From the NCBI GenBank assembly GCA_037043015.1, contig CM073324.1, positions 26,428,097 to 26,492,096 of the forward strand: 64,000 nt of DNA, given 5' to 3'. A program made the translations under genes and the position numbers. This document shows, one piece after another, positions 12,001 to 23,362 of this stretch. Each line of letters starts with the position of its first letter. Position 1 is the stretch's first letter. A model generated the notes under the pieces. That model did no database searches and was not told the origin of the DNA. It saw only the letters and a program-made list of their open reading frames with translations. This DNA is from Bryum argenteum (Eukaryota > Streptophyta > Bryopsida > Bryales > Bryaceae).

Positions 12001-15000
12001 GTCGCATGTTTCTGGCTGTTACAAATTTATCGAGCATTTTTAGTCCGTTCCAGCAGCAGGTTTTGGATCCACTTGCAAATGCCAGGTTTATGAAACCCCT
12101 ACCATCGGTTGAAGATCTAGCAGGTGATGATTCAAAGCTGAACCTGAGTTCAGAATCCCTGAGGAATTTCAGGGATCGCAAGATTTTGAATCCGCTGCAG
12201 TTGCTGGCTGTTTCCAGCCTACTTCAGATGCGGCACGGTTTTCAGCTTGTACAAGGTGATTCTTTCATTATTAACACCCTAGTCTCTAAAGTTCTACTTT
12301 GGGAGCCACTAGTCGATTGTTATACTCTCCAGAGCGATACCGTTTCAATGCAGACACTTTGGCCCAATTTCGTGCTGCTGACGTTCGATGGAGCTACATG
12401 TTTTCCTATATGTGCATATGTTACTGTCCTTAAAATAAGGATGCGATGGGGAGAATCTGGCAGACTTACGAACTTTAGTTGTTCTGCAGGTCCGCCGGGA
12501 ACTGGGAAGGTATTGTCGTTTTCCAACATGGTGATGACTTTGAAATTGTTCGGTGATGAAATTCTTTCATCTCTACCTTCTCATCAATACGGCGAGTCAT
12601 CATGTAGCTGTTTATTAATCGCCTTCCTTTTTCTTATTTGCTATATATTCTTCATCTCATATATGTCAGCTTCTAACTTCGTCTGGATTTGTGGCCATTG
12701 TTCCCCCTGCAGACATCAACTATCGTTGGTAAGTCTTGCCTATACTGTCAATGCTTACTGAATTGCTTTCAAGATTTCAGACTCCATATCGGGCTTGATC
12801 AACTCATCCTAATTTTAGACCTGAGATCGATGAGATTCCGCGATAAGCTTGCAGCATTTAGCTCTCATAGACTCGTAAGAACCGAACCGTACAGATCCAC
12901 TGATTGTGGCTTTGGCATGCTGGGTGATAGGTATGGTGTCAACTCTACTGATTGAAGAACCTGGGTAAGGCTGGTTGATCTGCTTACCAATCGGCTGTTG
13001 TACATTGAATGTCTTATCGAACTGAATTCTCTAACTCCCATGTTTCTGCTCAACTATCTGTGCCTACATCGTACATCGTGTATCTAGTTCCTGTTTAGAG
13101 TTCAAAATTGTGACAATCCTGCTTTTTTGTGTATTTTGACAGGGCAAGGATTTTAGTGTGCGCTCCATCAAACGCAGCTCTGGATGAGATGGCAGCTCGG
13201 CTCATGCACGGAATGTTGGATAAATCTGGAAATGTCTACAGTCCCATGGATGGGAGTATAGTCCGTTTTGGATCATACAGAGCTATTCACCCTATTGTAC
13301 AAGTAATATCTTTAGATAGCTTAACGCAGCGGCTCTCAGGTTCTGGTCGCCCAAGGGCCTGGGCGGACATTCTGGATGGAGCAAGTGTCGTATGTGCAAC
13401 TTTAAGTGGTTGTGGAAGTCACACGTTCGATGAATTGGAGAAGATGTTCGATATCGTCATCATCGGTGAGAGCTTTATCACAGTGCCCTCCTTTATCTCT
13501 AGCATCAGGTGTGAAATGGACAACTTGTTCCTGAAGAAGAAACTGATGTTCACTGCCGATGAGCGGGTTGTGCATCTTGAAGTGTTCCAGATTCACTAGG
13601 AAGGGCTGGTTTTTGTCCTCGATAGTTTGATAGAGATGCTTGGTGACCTAGTTTTGTGCATTCTTGGTTTTCGCGTTTCTTGCGGCTATCCTACTTTGAA
13701 GCTTCTATTTATGTTTCATGTCGGTGATATTATACCATAAACTCGTCGTATTGACCTCTTGATCTGTTGCATGTGTCGTTTGTGGGACTTGTCTTCAGAT
13801 GAAGCAGCTCAGGTATGTGTTGGCAATTGCTCAGCGCGCTGTTTTATCAGAGTTCTGTACGTGCATAATAGAGAGGCGCAGGAGTGTTTTTGGTTGACAT
13901 GGCTCTCTTTGTGGAACGTAGGCAGTTGAAGCAGAGGTGCTTATAGCCCTGAGAAGGGCGAGGGGGAGGTGTGTGATGGTGGGTGACCCACAACAATTGC
14001 CCGCGACTGTTTTTCAGCGACCCAGTTAAGATCCTTACTTCTTCAGATACCTTTGGTGGTATTTCATGGAACGTCCTATAAGTTGCAGGTTTATCAAGTA
14101 ATGAACCAGGTATACAAATCCGTATGCGGTGTAGATGGTTCTGAAGTTTAAAGATTATCGTTTTGTGACTATAGGTGTGGCGTACGGACGTAGTTTGTTC
14201 GAGAGATTTCAGGTGGGAGGGAATCATGCACATCTGCTGACAACCCAGTACCGAATGCACCCAAGCATTTGTATGTATCCATCAAAACAGTTTTACGCTG
14301 GTGCATTGATAAATGCACCTCGGACCACAAGCATGCAGTCCATTTTCAAGGAGGATGTGTGTGAAAGAGGCATTACAGTCCGAGGATGTAGATTAAGACT
14401 AGGCCATTATTGCTTCATGGATGTGGGTTGGGGCACGGAAAGAGAGGAGCTTGTGGGGCACTCACGAGCAAATTACGAGGAAGCACTCGTTGTCTGCAAC
14501 GTCGTGGAAGCTGCTGTCAAAGGTCTGCTACCTGGGCGCAAACCCAATGTGGGAGTGATAACTCCCTATATTGCTCAAAGAAACGACATCGAAGCTCAGC
14601 TTGGGAGGCGTGGCATCGACTCTGCAGCTTGTGAAGTGAACACTGTGGATGGGTTTCAAGGAAGGGAGAAGGACGTGATTGTGCTCTCATGTGTTCGTGC
14701 CATGGCGGATCAGGGCTTGGGGTTCGTATCTGATGAGAAACGAATGAATGTCGCCTTAACTAGGGCAAAGTTTTCACTTATCATTGTTGGTCACGCAAAG
14801 ACACTGCGGAAATGGAGTCCTGTCTGGGATGCGCTAATCGAAGATGCACGGCAGCGTGGTTGCTTTCAGGACCTCAGTAACAAAAAGAATCCAAAGAATC
14901 TCAATAGCAACAGAGAGGTTGGAAATACGCCTCAAAACTCGATGAACGGAAGTCTGCCGAACAAGAAGGAACACAAGTCGATGACAACTGACACCAAGAA

Positions 15001-17189
15001 GAACAAGGATGTTAATCACAAAGATAATTCTGGAGAGGTATGAATCTGATAGCGGTCAGTCCGCAATGATGTTGGCATTGAGAGCAGATACGTTAGCTTT
15101 TAGAATGTATGGGGTACTTGTATGCCTTGTACGTGTACCCCCAACATTGTACAGTACACGTACCCCATACATTGTACACACTGAGTCGCCAATTGCTCCA
15201 AATTAAAATAGAACGTCCATTTTGGAACGTCCTGTTGATCACCATCTTGTGAGTGGCTTAGACATTCGTCTTCTTAGAATACCTTCACTGCAAGTGTGCT
15301 CTCTGTTTCTGATGAGTTTGAAGTTGAAATTGTCTAAGAAACGAAGCTTTGTATTATGACTTTGTACGCAGGCTTCGAAAGCTCACGAGCACACACAGGA
15401 ACCGGTAATAGGTGACTTAAAAGCAAAGTTAACAAGCAAGTCTAGTGCAAAACGTAAACGAAAAGCCTTGGAAGCGGATGGTGGGAACAGAAACTCAGAA
15501 GCTGCTCCCAATGCAGATACAGAGAATAAAGCAAGTGAGGATTTACGAGTGCCATCCGCTGCCGACAACGAGGTGAACTCATCTGATTTATTGGTCGCCC
15601 ATAAAAAGAAGAAGAAGAGGAAGAAACAAGTGAGATCACCAGAGGTCAGAGTGGGATTCGATGCAGCTGAGCCATCCGCAAAGAGTCCACCAGTCTCGGA
15701 AGCGATAGCGGTGAAAGTGGAGCCCCGAGACGGTGAGCCATCTAGGACACCAATTTTGGGAAAGAGAACGGTGAAAGTGGAGCCTGAAGACAGTGAAGCA
15801 TCTGTTCCGATGATTACACCAGTTTTCGGGAAGACGGTGAAAGTGGAGCTCCAAGAGGGTGAACCATCTGTTACGAAGACACCACCCGTCAAAGTTGGTG
15901 CAGCTAACCAGGTTTCCTCGAGTGTACAGAAGCGGAGAAAGCTCATGCCTGTTGTTATCTGCTTGCCAGCTCCTGCCCTGACCCCCCCTTCAATCAAAAA
16001 AGGGAGACCACCACCCATGCCTCCGAGCGCAACCAAATCTCCTCTGGAGGCCGTATCTGCCGTCAACGAGGAGGTAACGTGCTTAGCCCCCCCTGGCTTT
16101 CGTAACACAGGGAGGACCTCTGTAGATGATGATGCCAAAGACAGTGGGGAAACTCTAGATGATGATATTAAAGACAGTGGGAAAACTCTAGATGATGATG
16201 CCAAAGACAGTGGGAAATCTCTAGATGATGATGCCAAAGACAGTGGGAAAACTCTAGATGATGATGCCAAAGACAGTGGGAAATCTCTAGATGATGATAT
16301 CAAAGACAGTGGGAAAACTCTAGATGATGATGCCAAAGACAGTGGGAAATCTCTAGATGATGATGCCAAAGACAGTGGAAAAACTCGAGAGCAGTCGGCT
16401 CCTGCAGCTCCTAATCCAAGAGGCACGAACAAATGGTGTGTGTTCTTTTGACTAGCAGGCTGTTCGTTGGACATCGTTTAGGTCCTAGTCAGTCCGTGAT
16501 TGTTCCAGCTGCTACAATTCAGCTCACTACCGTGTTTGGGATGTTGGGGAGCGAATGTGTCAAAAGTTTGAGAGTTCTGATCATAGCCGTGTTTACTATG
16601 GAAGCTGAAGGGTTCTCGGTTCGTGTTAATGCAGGAAGAGGGGAGGAGGGAGCAATAGAGGATGGCATGACGGTCACAAGAGGCAATCCTCTGTGAGAAG
16701 TCTCCATGCAAGTATGGATGCCGATCCGAATCGAGGATATGGAAATCTTACTGGAAGGCAAATGCATTGGGGAAATTCTTACGGAGCTGCAGCTCCAGGC
16801 CCGCAGAGTCGTTTTCATGCTCATGAATCGAACAGAAATCCGGACCTAAATATCTATTCCGCTCTGGCGAGACCACACAATCACTTACAGATGCAACCCA
16901 ATCACCATGGAGTGCCCGAGGTACGTCCTTTCCCCCCAGCTCACTTCATTTGAACTTGTTACATCGATCTGAGACCTCAGCATTTGCTTTTTGGCATTCT
17001 TAGCAGAACCATTGGCAGCAGCATCTCAACGTAGCCCATGTACCACCACACGGGCATCCCCAATTTCCCAATTTTGATCACCGACAACCACATCCGATCC
17101 ATCAACGGGAACCACATTCTGCATTACGACGCATGTCGGATCCTGCTGTTATTCCACCGCGTTGGAATCCTCGCCGTGGTCGCCCTTAA
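9062..17189 (+). CDS. SEN1/UPF1-like superfamily 1 helicase, 19 exons
   Basis: Probable nuclear RNA/DNA helicase of the SEN1 class (transcription termination, R-loop and RNA processing roles in the family). Exons by GT..AG: 9062-9236, 9579-9600, 9781-9999, 10100-10469, 10701-10931, 11109-11424, 11618-11868, 11964-12255, 12490-12509, 12713-12728, 12774-12930, 13143-13465, 13799-13812, 13922-14024, 14089-14109, 14175-15037, 15372-16435, 16635-16920, 17004-17189. They total 1,643 codons including the stop, in phase at every junction. Motifs: GPPGTGKT (about 626-633), PSNAALDEM (about 700), DEAAQ (about 798), GDPQQLPATV (about 822), QYRMHPS (about 867), VDGFQGRE (about 1000) and NVALTRAK (about 1035). 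The N-terminus has a short coiled segment and a long acidic Ser/Asp/Glu block. The C-terminus has KVEP repeats, DDDAKDSGK repeats and an Arg/Gly/His/Pro-rich tail. Exon 11 (12774-12930) is the least certain. The protein is longer than typical family members because of the low-complexity arms. Confidence 0.88.
10130..10445 (+). repeat. Acidic Ser/Asp/Glu repeat region of the helicase
   Basis: Exon 4 encodes repeated units of the type KSSAEESP.ASSDEDESLV, with GAAGAGTC and TCTGATGA motifs recurring every few dozen bases. Such acidic serine-rich arms often carry CK2 sites and mediate protein contacts. That role is inference. Confidence 0.7.
15109..15175. repeat. Intronic inverted repeat in helicase intron 16
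   Basis: GTATGGGGTAC near 15109 pairs with GTACCCCATAC near 15165, with further GTAC-rich pairing between them. It lies in the intron between 15037 and 15372. Confidence 0.55.
16118..16400 (+). repeat. 33-bp in-frame tandem repeat (DDDAKDSGKTL units)
   Basis: About eight 11-codon units of DD(D/I)KDSGK(T/S)L-type sequence occupy residues ~1380-1468 of the helicase. Units alternate T and S, suggesting a 66-bp higher-order unit. All length changes are multiples of 33 bp, so the frame is kept. Confidence 0.9.
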
Positions 17190-18878
17190 AAATTGCAGCT
17201 TAGAGAGGGTCGTTTGACCGTACATTTTCCTTGTATATAGCATTTTGTCCAAGACATGAAAGAGTCATTGTTGCAGAACGTGGTACCAAACCGCTCGCAA
17301 AACTGAGTCCATTTTTTTAGGACTGTTCTATTGCTAGTTTATTGGGAACGAAACGGAATTTTACCATTATTCTGTACAGTTCCAATTGAATGGACCATCC
17401 TGGCCTTGAATGGATCCCTTTTTGAAGACTTACTTCATGAATCTCATCTTGACCTTGAATGAACCATCCTGGCGCTGAATGGATCTCGTTCTGGAGACTG
17501 ACTTTGTAGCCACCCGCTGTTTATCGGTACAATTTCCCAAGTCCCTTCCATTTGACTTCATGTTCATGAGAGTGCACACAAATTGCATTGTTTCTTGCTC
17601 CAATTCGGACTTCTGATAGGATCTTTGTGAAAGTTCACGTATGATCATCCGGCTGCTTCTTTTTTATTTCTTCTTTAGCACGTCACTTGCCACTCATTTT
17701 TATCCTCTCCCCCCTCTTTGTCCGATCAAAACTTGAAATACTGAAAATACTTCTTAGATTGTTCAAAGAGATTTTTTTGATGCCATAGTAGCTTGCTTCT
17801 TAGAATGTGTAGAGAGATGTTTTGAGTACCATAGATGCTCGCTAATTACCAAATTACCTTAGCTCATGATTTGACATACACACAAGCAAGAAATGAAACA
17901 AATGATCAGTGGTAGGCTTTCCAACCTCATGGCCTATGCTTTCACTAAGGAGATCCAGACAGCAGGAGCTCTGGAACAAATTTCGCTTAGGCAAACATTC
18001 GTGGACAAAGGGCACAATCAAACAGATTGTTGCATAAGATTGTTGCATCCAACACAAGATTGGCAAAATTCTGACACTAAACTATTGACAAAATTCTGGA
18101 TGAGTGCCCTCCAGCAACATGCAATCCACTGCAACATGGAATCCTGAACGCTCTCAGGCATCTATAAACATTTTCTAAACGACATCCCCATCTCGTCAAG
18201 TTCAACCCTTGCTTTCGACGCAGTGATGAAACAACATCAGATTTCATTATCGGATGCTCATATAACTGCCTAAGTCACATGTTGTGTGCTTCATTTCTGA
18301 TAAGCAACGGAGGAAAGGTATTCGAATTCCAGGAACCGCATTTGGGTCCACCAAGGTCTAACATCACAAGCAATGAAACAACTACTACAGGCCCTAGTGC
18401 TTGTATTCTAATGCTCTATATTGTACAACGAGGCTTCTGACCTCGCCGCTAGGAGACTCACGCGAATGGAAGTGCGGCTCATTTCTCCCATAACTATGAT
18501 ACAATCACGTGATTCCGTAATATGGACCTTGTCAACCATCTGTAGCTCCATAAAAGTGGTCAAGATTCAATCGACTTCTTCACAATCCGGCATGTTCAAT
18601 GTGAAAGCCGGCCCATTTTAGTTCCGGCAGCATTCTCAGCGTTGATTACGCGGTAACCGCATAAACTTAGAATAGTGAATGCCGCGCCAACACTTCCTGA
18701 TACAAGCCCATATAACAGAAAATTTTAGACAGGAAGAGAAAGCCTGGTGCTAACATCCCAATTAAGAACAGGAGTCGCGTGCAACCGAACAACATAAATT
18801 AGGACACGATTGTAGAAACTTACGAAGATCGAGAATAACTGGCCACTTTCAGGTTGTTTTGTGCCTCACGGATAGTAA
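17190..18878. other. Intergenic region between convergent genes
   Basis: This should hold the 3' UTRs of the helicase and the ILP1-like gene. A 48-bp segment at 17389-17436 is repeated at 17458-17505 (period 69 bp). No further gene is recognised. Confidence 0.5.
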
Positions 18879-21800
18879 CTACAAAGCTTCCTTTAATTGA
18901 AAAGCCTTGCTGAGGCTGCGCGCTCGATCATACTCATTCACATCTACGAGCACCCGCTTCATCCTTCGAGCAAGAGCAATTGTACTTTCATTAGGCACGC
19001 CTTCTGCATCGCGTCTCTTCTCCAGCGCCCTGGTGATCTTGAGCATATACTCAATCAATGAAGCCAATTTCGGAGTAAGCTCCGCAAAACTTGGCCCAAC
19101 CCAGACACCAGTCAGAGCAGCCACTATACGTTCAATTCGCGTAATAGCATCATGGTCTGTACTCACGCCAGCCCTTAAATGCACCAACATCTTTCCTGAT
19201 AGTAACTGATCAAGAGCTAGTTTTTCCAGTAGAGGAAGAGACAATACATCCTTCCAAAACCCAAGATTCCGCAGCAATCTCACTGCTACACCGAACTGGC
19301 GGTTCACAAATTGCATGGCAAAGGGAACTGCGGCAATCACTTGATGAGACCAAGATGGTACCTGCTCACATATAAAATTTAGAACGTCAGCTTGCCCTGC
19401 TTATTCTAAATCATCAGAAACTAACTTGCTTATAAGCACCACCACGGCTATAGCACACCTAGATCATTTGAAGTTGACGTTTTAGCTGCGAGGTTCTAAT
19501 TAAGAGGAGTACTTCCTCACAACCAGGAAAAATTAAAGCCAGAGCACATAGAGGCTATTAATGATCAAGTACAAAGTACACAACCGTACCTCCAGAGCTG
19601 AGACAGCATTTGACATGCGTTTATACACTGCAGCCAGCAATTCTTGCAATGGTTCACTATTAGCAGCATCAACATAGATGAGCATGTCTTGAACAGCATG
19701 GACAGCCCGTTGAGTACCCTTCGTGCTCAGGACGTCCCAGCAGTGCTCCAGTTCGTGATGTAGAACGGGAAGAGCAACTTTTTCGACGAGCTTTGGAATC
19801 AGGTTCACATCGGCATCATCATCCTCAACGGACTGTCCATTAACTTGCACTCCATAATCGTACAACTGTTTGTACCAGTTCATACTGTCAAAGCCTGCAC
19901 TGCCGTAGAGAGGGTCCCAATGCAAAAGCTCCAGGCGAACATATGGGGCAAAGATGGATGGAGCACTCAGTTGCATATATGCATCAGAATAAGCTGCAGA
20001 ATATTGACGCTTCCATCTCTCTAGCCTTTCCTTGACTTTCACAAGTTGTGCATATTCTTCAGTCGCATCACCATAGACACTCTCGGCTGTTGTTAATACT
20101 TCCTGCTTGTGCGAATTGTATGCTCGCTCTTCGCTTTCACTCTCTTCGCTACTCGATTCACCTTCTAGCACCTGCATGATCATTAACACACCAGGTTCTA
20201 GAGGTTAGTTGCCAATATCGTTTGCGACTTGAGCTTTCTTGGTAGCAACCGTGGATATAACCATAATCGAAACAAGATGATAGTAACGAAATAGCATATT
20301 CATAATTGTGAGAGCATACTTCGGAATCTGAACAAACTCACCATCATACGAGCGGCATCTCCATTTACAGATTTCATTTCTTTTAAACGTCGGTCAGCGG
20401 CCAATTTCGCTCGGCGCTCACGTGCTTGTGCTCGTCGCTTACTCTCCATGCGTTTCTGAAGATTCACGTCCCGACCAAATTCATCGAATTGGGGAATCGT
20501 GCTACTGCGTCCATCTCTAGCCGCTGCAGCTGAGGCAGCTGCAGCTGCGCTCGCTGTACCACCCCCTTTTGCCAATGCAGCCTTAGCAGCAGTTACAGCA
20601 GACTCAAGTTCAGCCAATTCGTCAGCATTGTCAGCAGCACGCCGCTCCAGCAATGCATTGGCACGCTCTTCATGAAGCCGTTGCATAGCCTCTTCCAACT
20701 CCTCAATAAGAGGACCCTTATCCTGCATAGAAAGAAGCTGATTATTTGAGTACATTTACTAGGCCAGTATTTTCAGGTATCAACTACTACGACCAAATTT
20801 GTCAAACTGCTGAAGCCTCAAAATGTAGGGACCTTCGACAATTTAATTGCATCTTAAACTAAAGGTCGGTTGTGAGACACATATAGTAAATGCTCAGGTA
20901 AAGAGGACAGATTGCCTTTACCTGCAAGAAATCACATAAAATAGCAAAGTAACTACGGAGGTCCTGCATATAGAGATACTTCTCACTTGCACTAGCCAAG
21001 GATTGTTCTAATGATGCCACTCCAGAGAGTGATGAGGTCAGCATCTCCTCAGTTCTGTGGAGCTCGGACTTTGTTCTTCCGTGGCTTTCCTGCAAAATGA
21101 TAGTTCGCTCTTGTCAGACTACCAAATCCACATAGTATCATAAACCTTGCGGGTGCATTGGTCTTCCATGGATTCCTACTACATCAAGTAACGGAAAGGC
21201 AATGATCTTAGAGTCCAGCATACAAGTAGGAAACACAAAAAGAAACCAATCCAATTACTAGCACCATAGCAATAACTGGGCGAAGAAAGGATGTACTTAC
21301 CCGCATCTTGATTATATTATCCTGTAATGATTTCCACGCGCCCTCAGCTTGCTGTGGAATAGACATCGCTTCCAAAGGACCCCTTCCATAAGCATACCCG
21401 AAATTGCCTGCATTCATGGAGGGCAATCCTGGAGCTAAACCCCCAGCAGGAGCTCCTCCAGGAGCTACCCCACGCGAAACATCCTCCACTCTCTTTCCAA
21501 CCCCTTTCCTGAGTTGCTCTTCTTCCCAAGTCCGTTCCTCGTCTACTTCATCATCTTCCTGACGAGCCAATTCCACATCCGTCGCCATTGCCTCAAAAAC
21601 AGCTCCCGTGTGTTTATGATTGGTCTCCCCTAAAAATGACATCCTTCCCTGCACTTCACCCTCGTCACCACTGGAATCTGCTTCCTCACGATCACCCTCA
21701 CGAACAACCTTCGGTTCTCCATCGTTCAGGGGTACATAATCAGGTGCGGCCTGTGCCTGTCGCAACCGATTGCGCCGTGCCTTAGCAGCCGCGATCGTGG

Positions 21801-22470
21801 CTGCATCCGGAATGTGAGTAACCCCTCCACTATCGGCACCCGTCCCGATTCCCATCAACCCTAATCTCTTCTCCGCATCATACTCAATTCTTGAAGTAGT
21901 CTCTTCCACTTTCTCCTTTACTTCGCTCTGTCCTCGAACTTTCGGGTCTTCCATCGGCTTCAACAATCCCTTAAGAACTACAACAGGCTCAGCAGGCATG
22001 GTATCGACAGCGGGTTTTGGTGCCCCAACCATGGTCTTCGTGTTGCGTTGCAACTCCAGCAATTTCTCTTTCGTGTACTCGCCAGCTTGAGCCTGAACAT
22101 TGGTTGGCACCCTCTCCTTTCCAGACTTTTCCTTTCCAGACAGATCAATTTTGTGACCTACTCCATATCCACCCTTCCGCTTAGTCGGATCACCATCAGC
22201 CTTGGAGAGCGCTTTCTCCTTGGCGCGTTCCTTCTTCGCCTTCGTCGGCGGCAATAACGACGGTCGTCCATCATCGTCCTCCTCATCTCCTGCGAAGCTC
22301 AATAGTTTCGGCCCTGACGAGACCTTTAAAACCGTGGTGGAGACCGCCTTCTTCACCTCCTTCCGCTTAAGGACGCTCGGCTTTGGCTCCGAGGGCACCG
22401 CTTTAGCAGCAGCAGGCTCCTCTTCGTCATCGTCATCAGCACGCCTCCGCCAATTCTTCACCTTCGACAT
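18879..22470 (-). CDS. ILP1: ILP1/GCFC-type spliceosome-disassembly factor, 5 exons
   Basis: Homologue of plant ILP1 (PAXBP1/GCF family), which with NTR1 acts in the intron-lariat spliceosome complex and affects splicing and endoreduplication in Arabidopsis. Minus-strand exons: 22470-21301, 21089-20922, 20722-20342, 20171-19590 and 19361-18879. They total 2,784 nt, exactly 928 codons with the stop, close to Arabidopsis ILP1 (about 908 residues). The start MSKVKNWRRRADDDDEEE is the basic/acidic opening of the family. The middle has a coiled coil (IEELEEAMQRLHEERANALLERR) and an Ala-rich run. An SSSEESESEE acidic patch precedes the C-terminal GCFC domain (YVRLELLHWDPLY, then WVGPSFAELTPKL). Codons upstream of 22470 lack an ATG in frame, so this start is preferred. 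The gene is convergent with the helicase. Confidence 0.9.
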
Positions 22471-22726
22471 GATGCAATCAAGCTCCGGTGGAAGCAATCA
22501 CTTAGGGTTAGATAGGGCGAGCACATGAGCCCAATGCCATTGCTAGCCGTCGCTGCCGCCTGAACGCGCCTGTCAGCGGCCATCCCCGGCCTTTGATGCC
22601 TGGACCTGCCCTCCGCCCTCTGACCCCACTATGGGCTGCCCGGTCAAAACAAGTTTGGAGTGAAAGGCAAGTTTTCTTAGGAATTTTGGCATTTTCAATT
22701 TGAAAATGTACTGTGGATTAATAATT

Positions 22727-22920
22727 AGGCACCACAAGCCTTGGCTTGGTGGTTGGGGCTCCATTGAGGAGGTCGTGGGTTCCATTCCCCATGCCGGCGT
22801 GGTGCACACCACTATAGCCCACCCAACTATTGTGGGGGGTCCTTGGACCTTGTTGTATGGGTACCTCAAAGTCCTTTGGGGGGATACTATGTCAAGTATC
22901 CTCAAGGCAGATAGATAGAT
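22727..22920 (+). mobile_element. tRNA-derived SINE abutting the LINE tail
   Basis: The 5' part has Pol III-like boxes: TGGCTTGGTGGTTGGGGC (A-box like) and GTGGGTTCCATTCCCC (B-box like, near 22770-22785). The body ends TCAAGGCAGATAGATAGATA. That GATA tail directly meets the (TATC)n tail of the minus-strand LINE, so the shared microsatellite could belong to either. The SINE type is inferred from the boxes and tail. Confidence 0.6.
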
Positions 22921-22924
22921 AAAA

Positions 22925-23362
22925 ACTCCGGTCCTTATTAGAGGGCCGGCGTGAATAAAGTGTCCGTTCGTCTTGCCAATGAGCCGGTGCCCACCGAACA
23001 GAGGGCCATTGGTGCAAGACTACTCACCCCTTTCGGGAATAGACACTATAGTAACCAAAATAAAGAGGAGGATCATATGGGGTATATCTGGTGTTTTGAG
23101 TGTGTTATGGACGCTAAGCCATGATTCCAGGTTGATTGGAAAGGATGTTTGTATTGCTAATAAATGGTCCGAGTTCGATTCTCGATTGGTCTGTTTGAGC
23201 GTTTAGTGTGATCTACATGGCTTGGTGCTGCTAGTGAGTTACTCATAGGCAGGAAATTTGTATTAATCAATCGGCCCCGTCCCATCTACATGAGACAAGT
23301 GTTAATCTTCTGTGAGAAGTGGTTTGCGCCATTACTCCATCCCCCCTCCTTTAAATTTATTG
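22925..23362 (-). other. LINE 3' UTR with conserved hairpin and (TATC)n tail
   Basis: Read on the minus strand, the last ~125 nt begin ATAGTGTC and close with GGACACT, then a CCGGCCCT/AGGACCGG hairpin, then TTTTTATCTATCTATC. The same block, diverged, is at 48283-48428 and in short form at 83-145. A conserved 3' structure plus simple-sequence tail is typical of LINEs whose RT recognises the RNA 3' end. Confidence 0.7.

Noticed and set aside
15383..16474. 363-codon minus-strand frame rich in SSSRVFPLSLA
   Set aside because: Antisense of the helicase C-terminal repeat exon.
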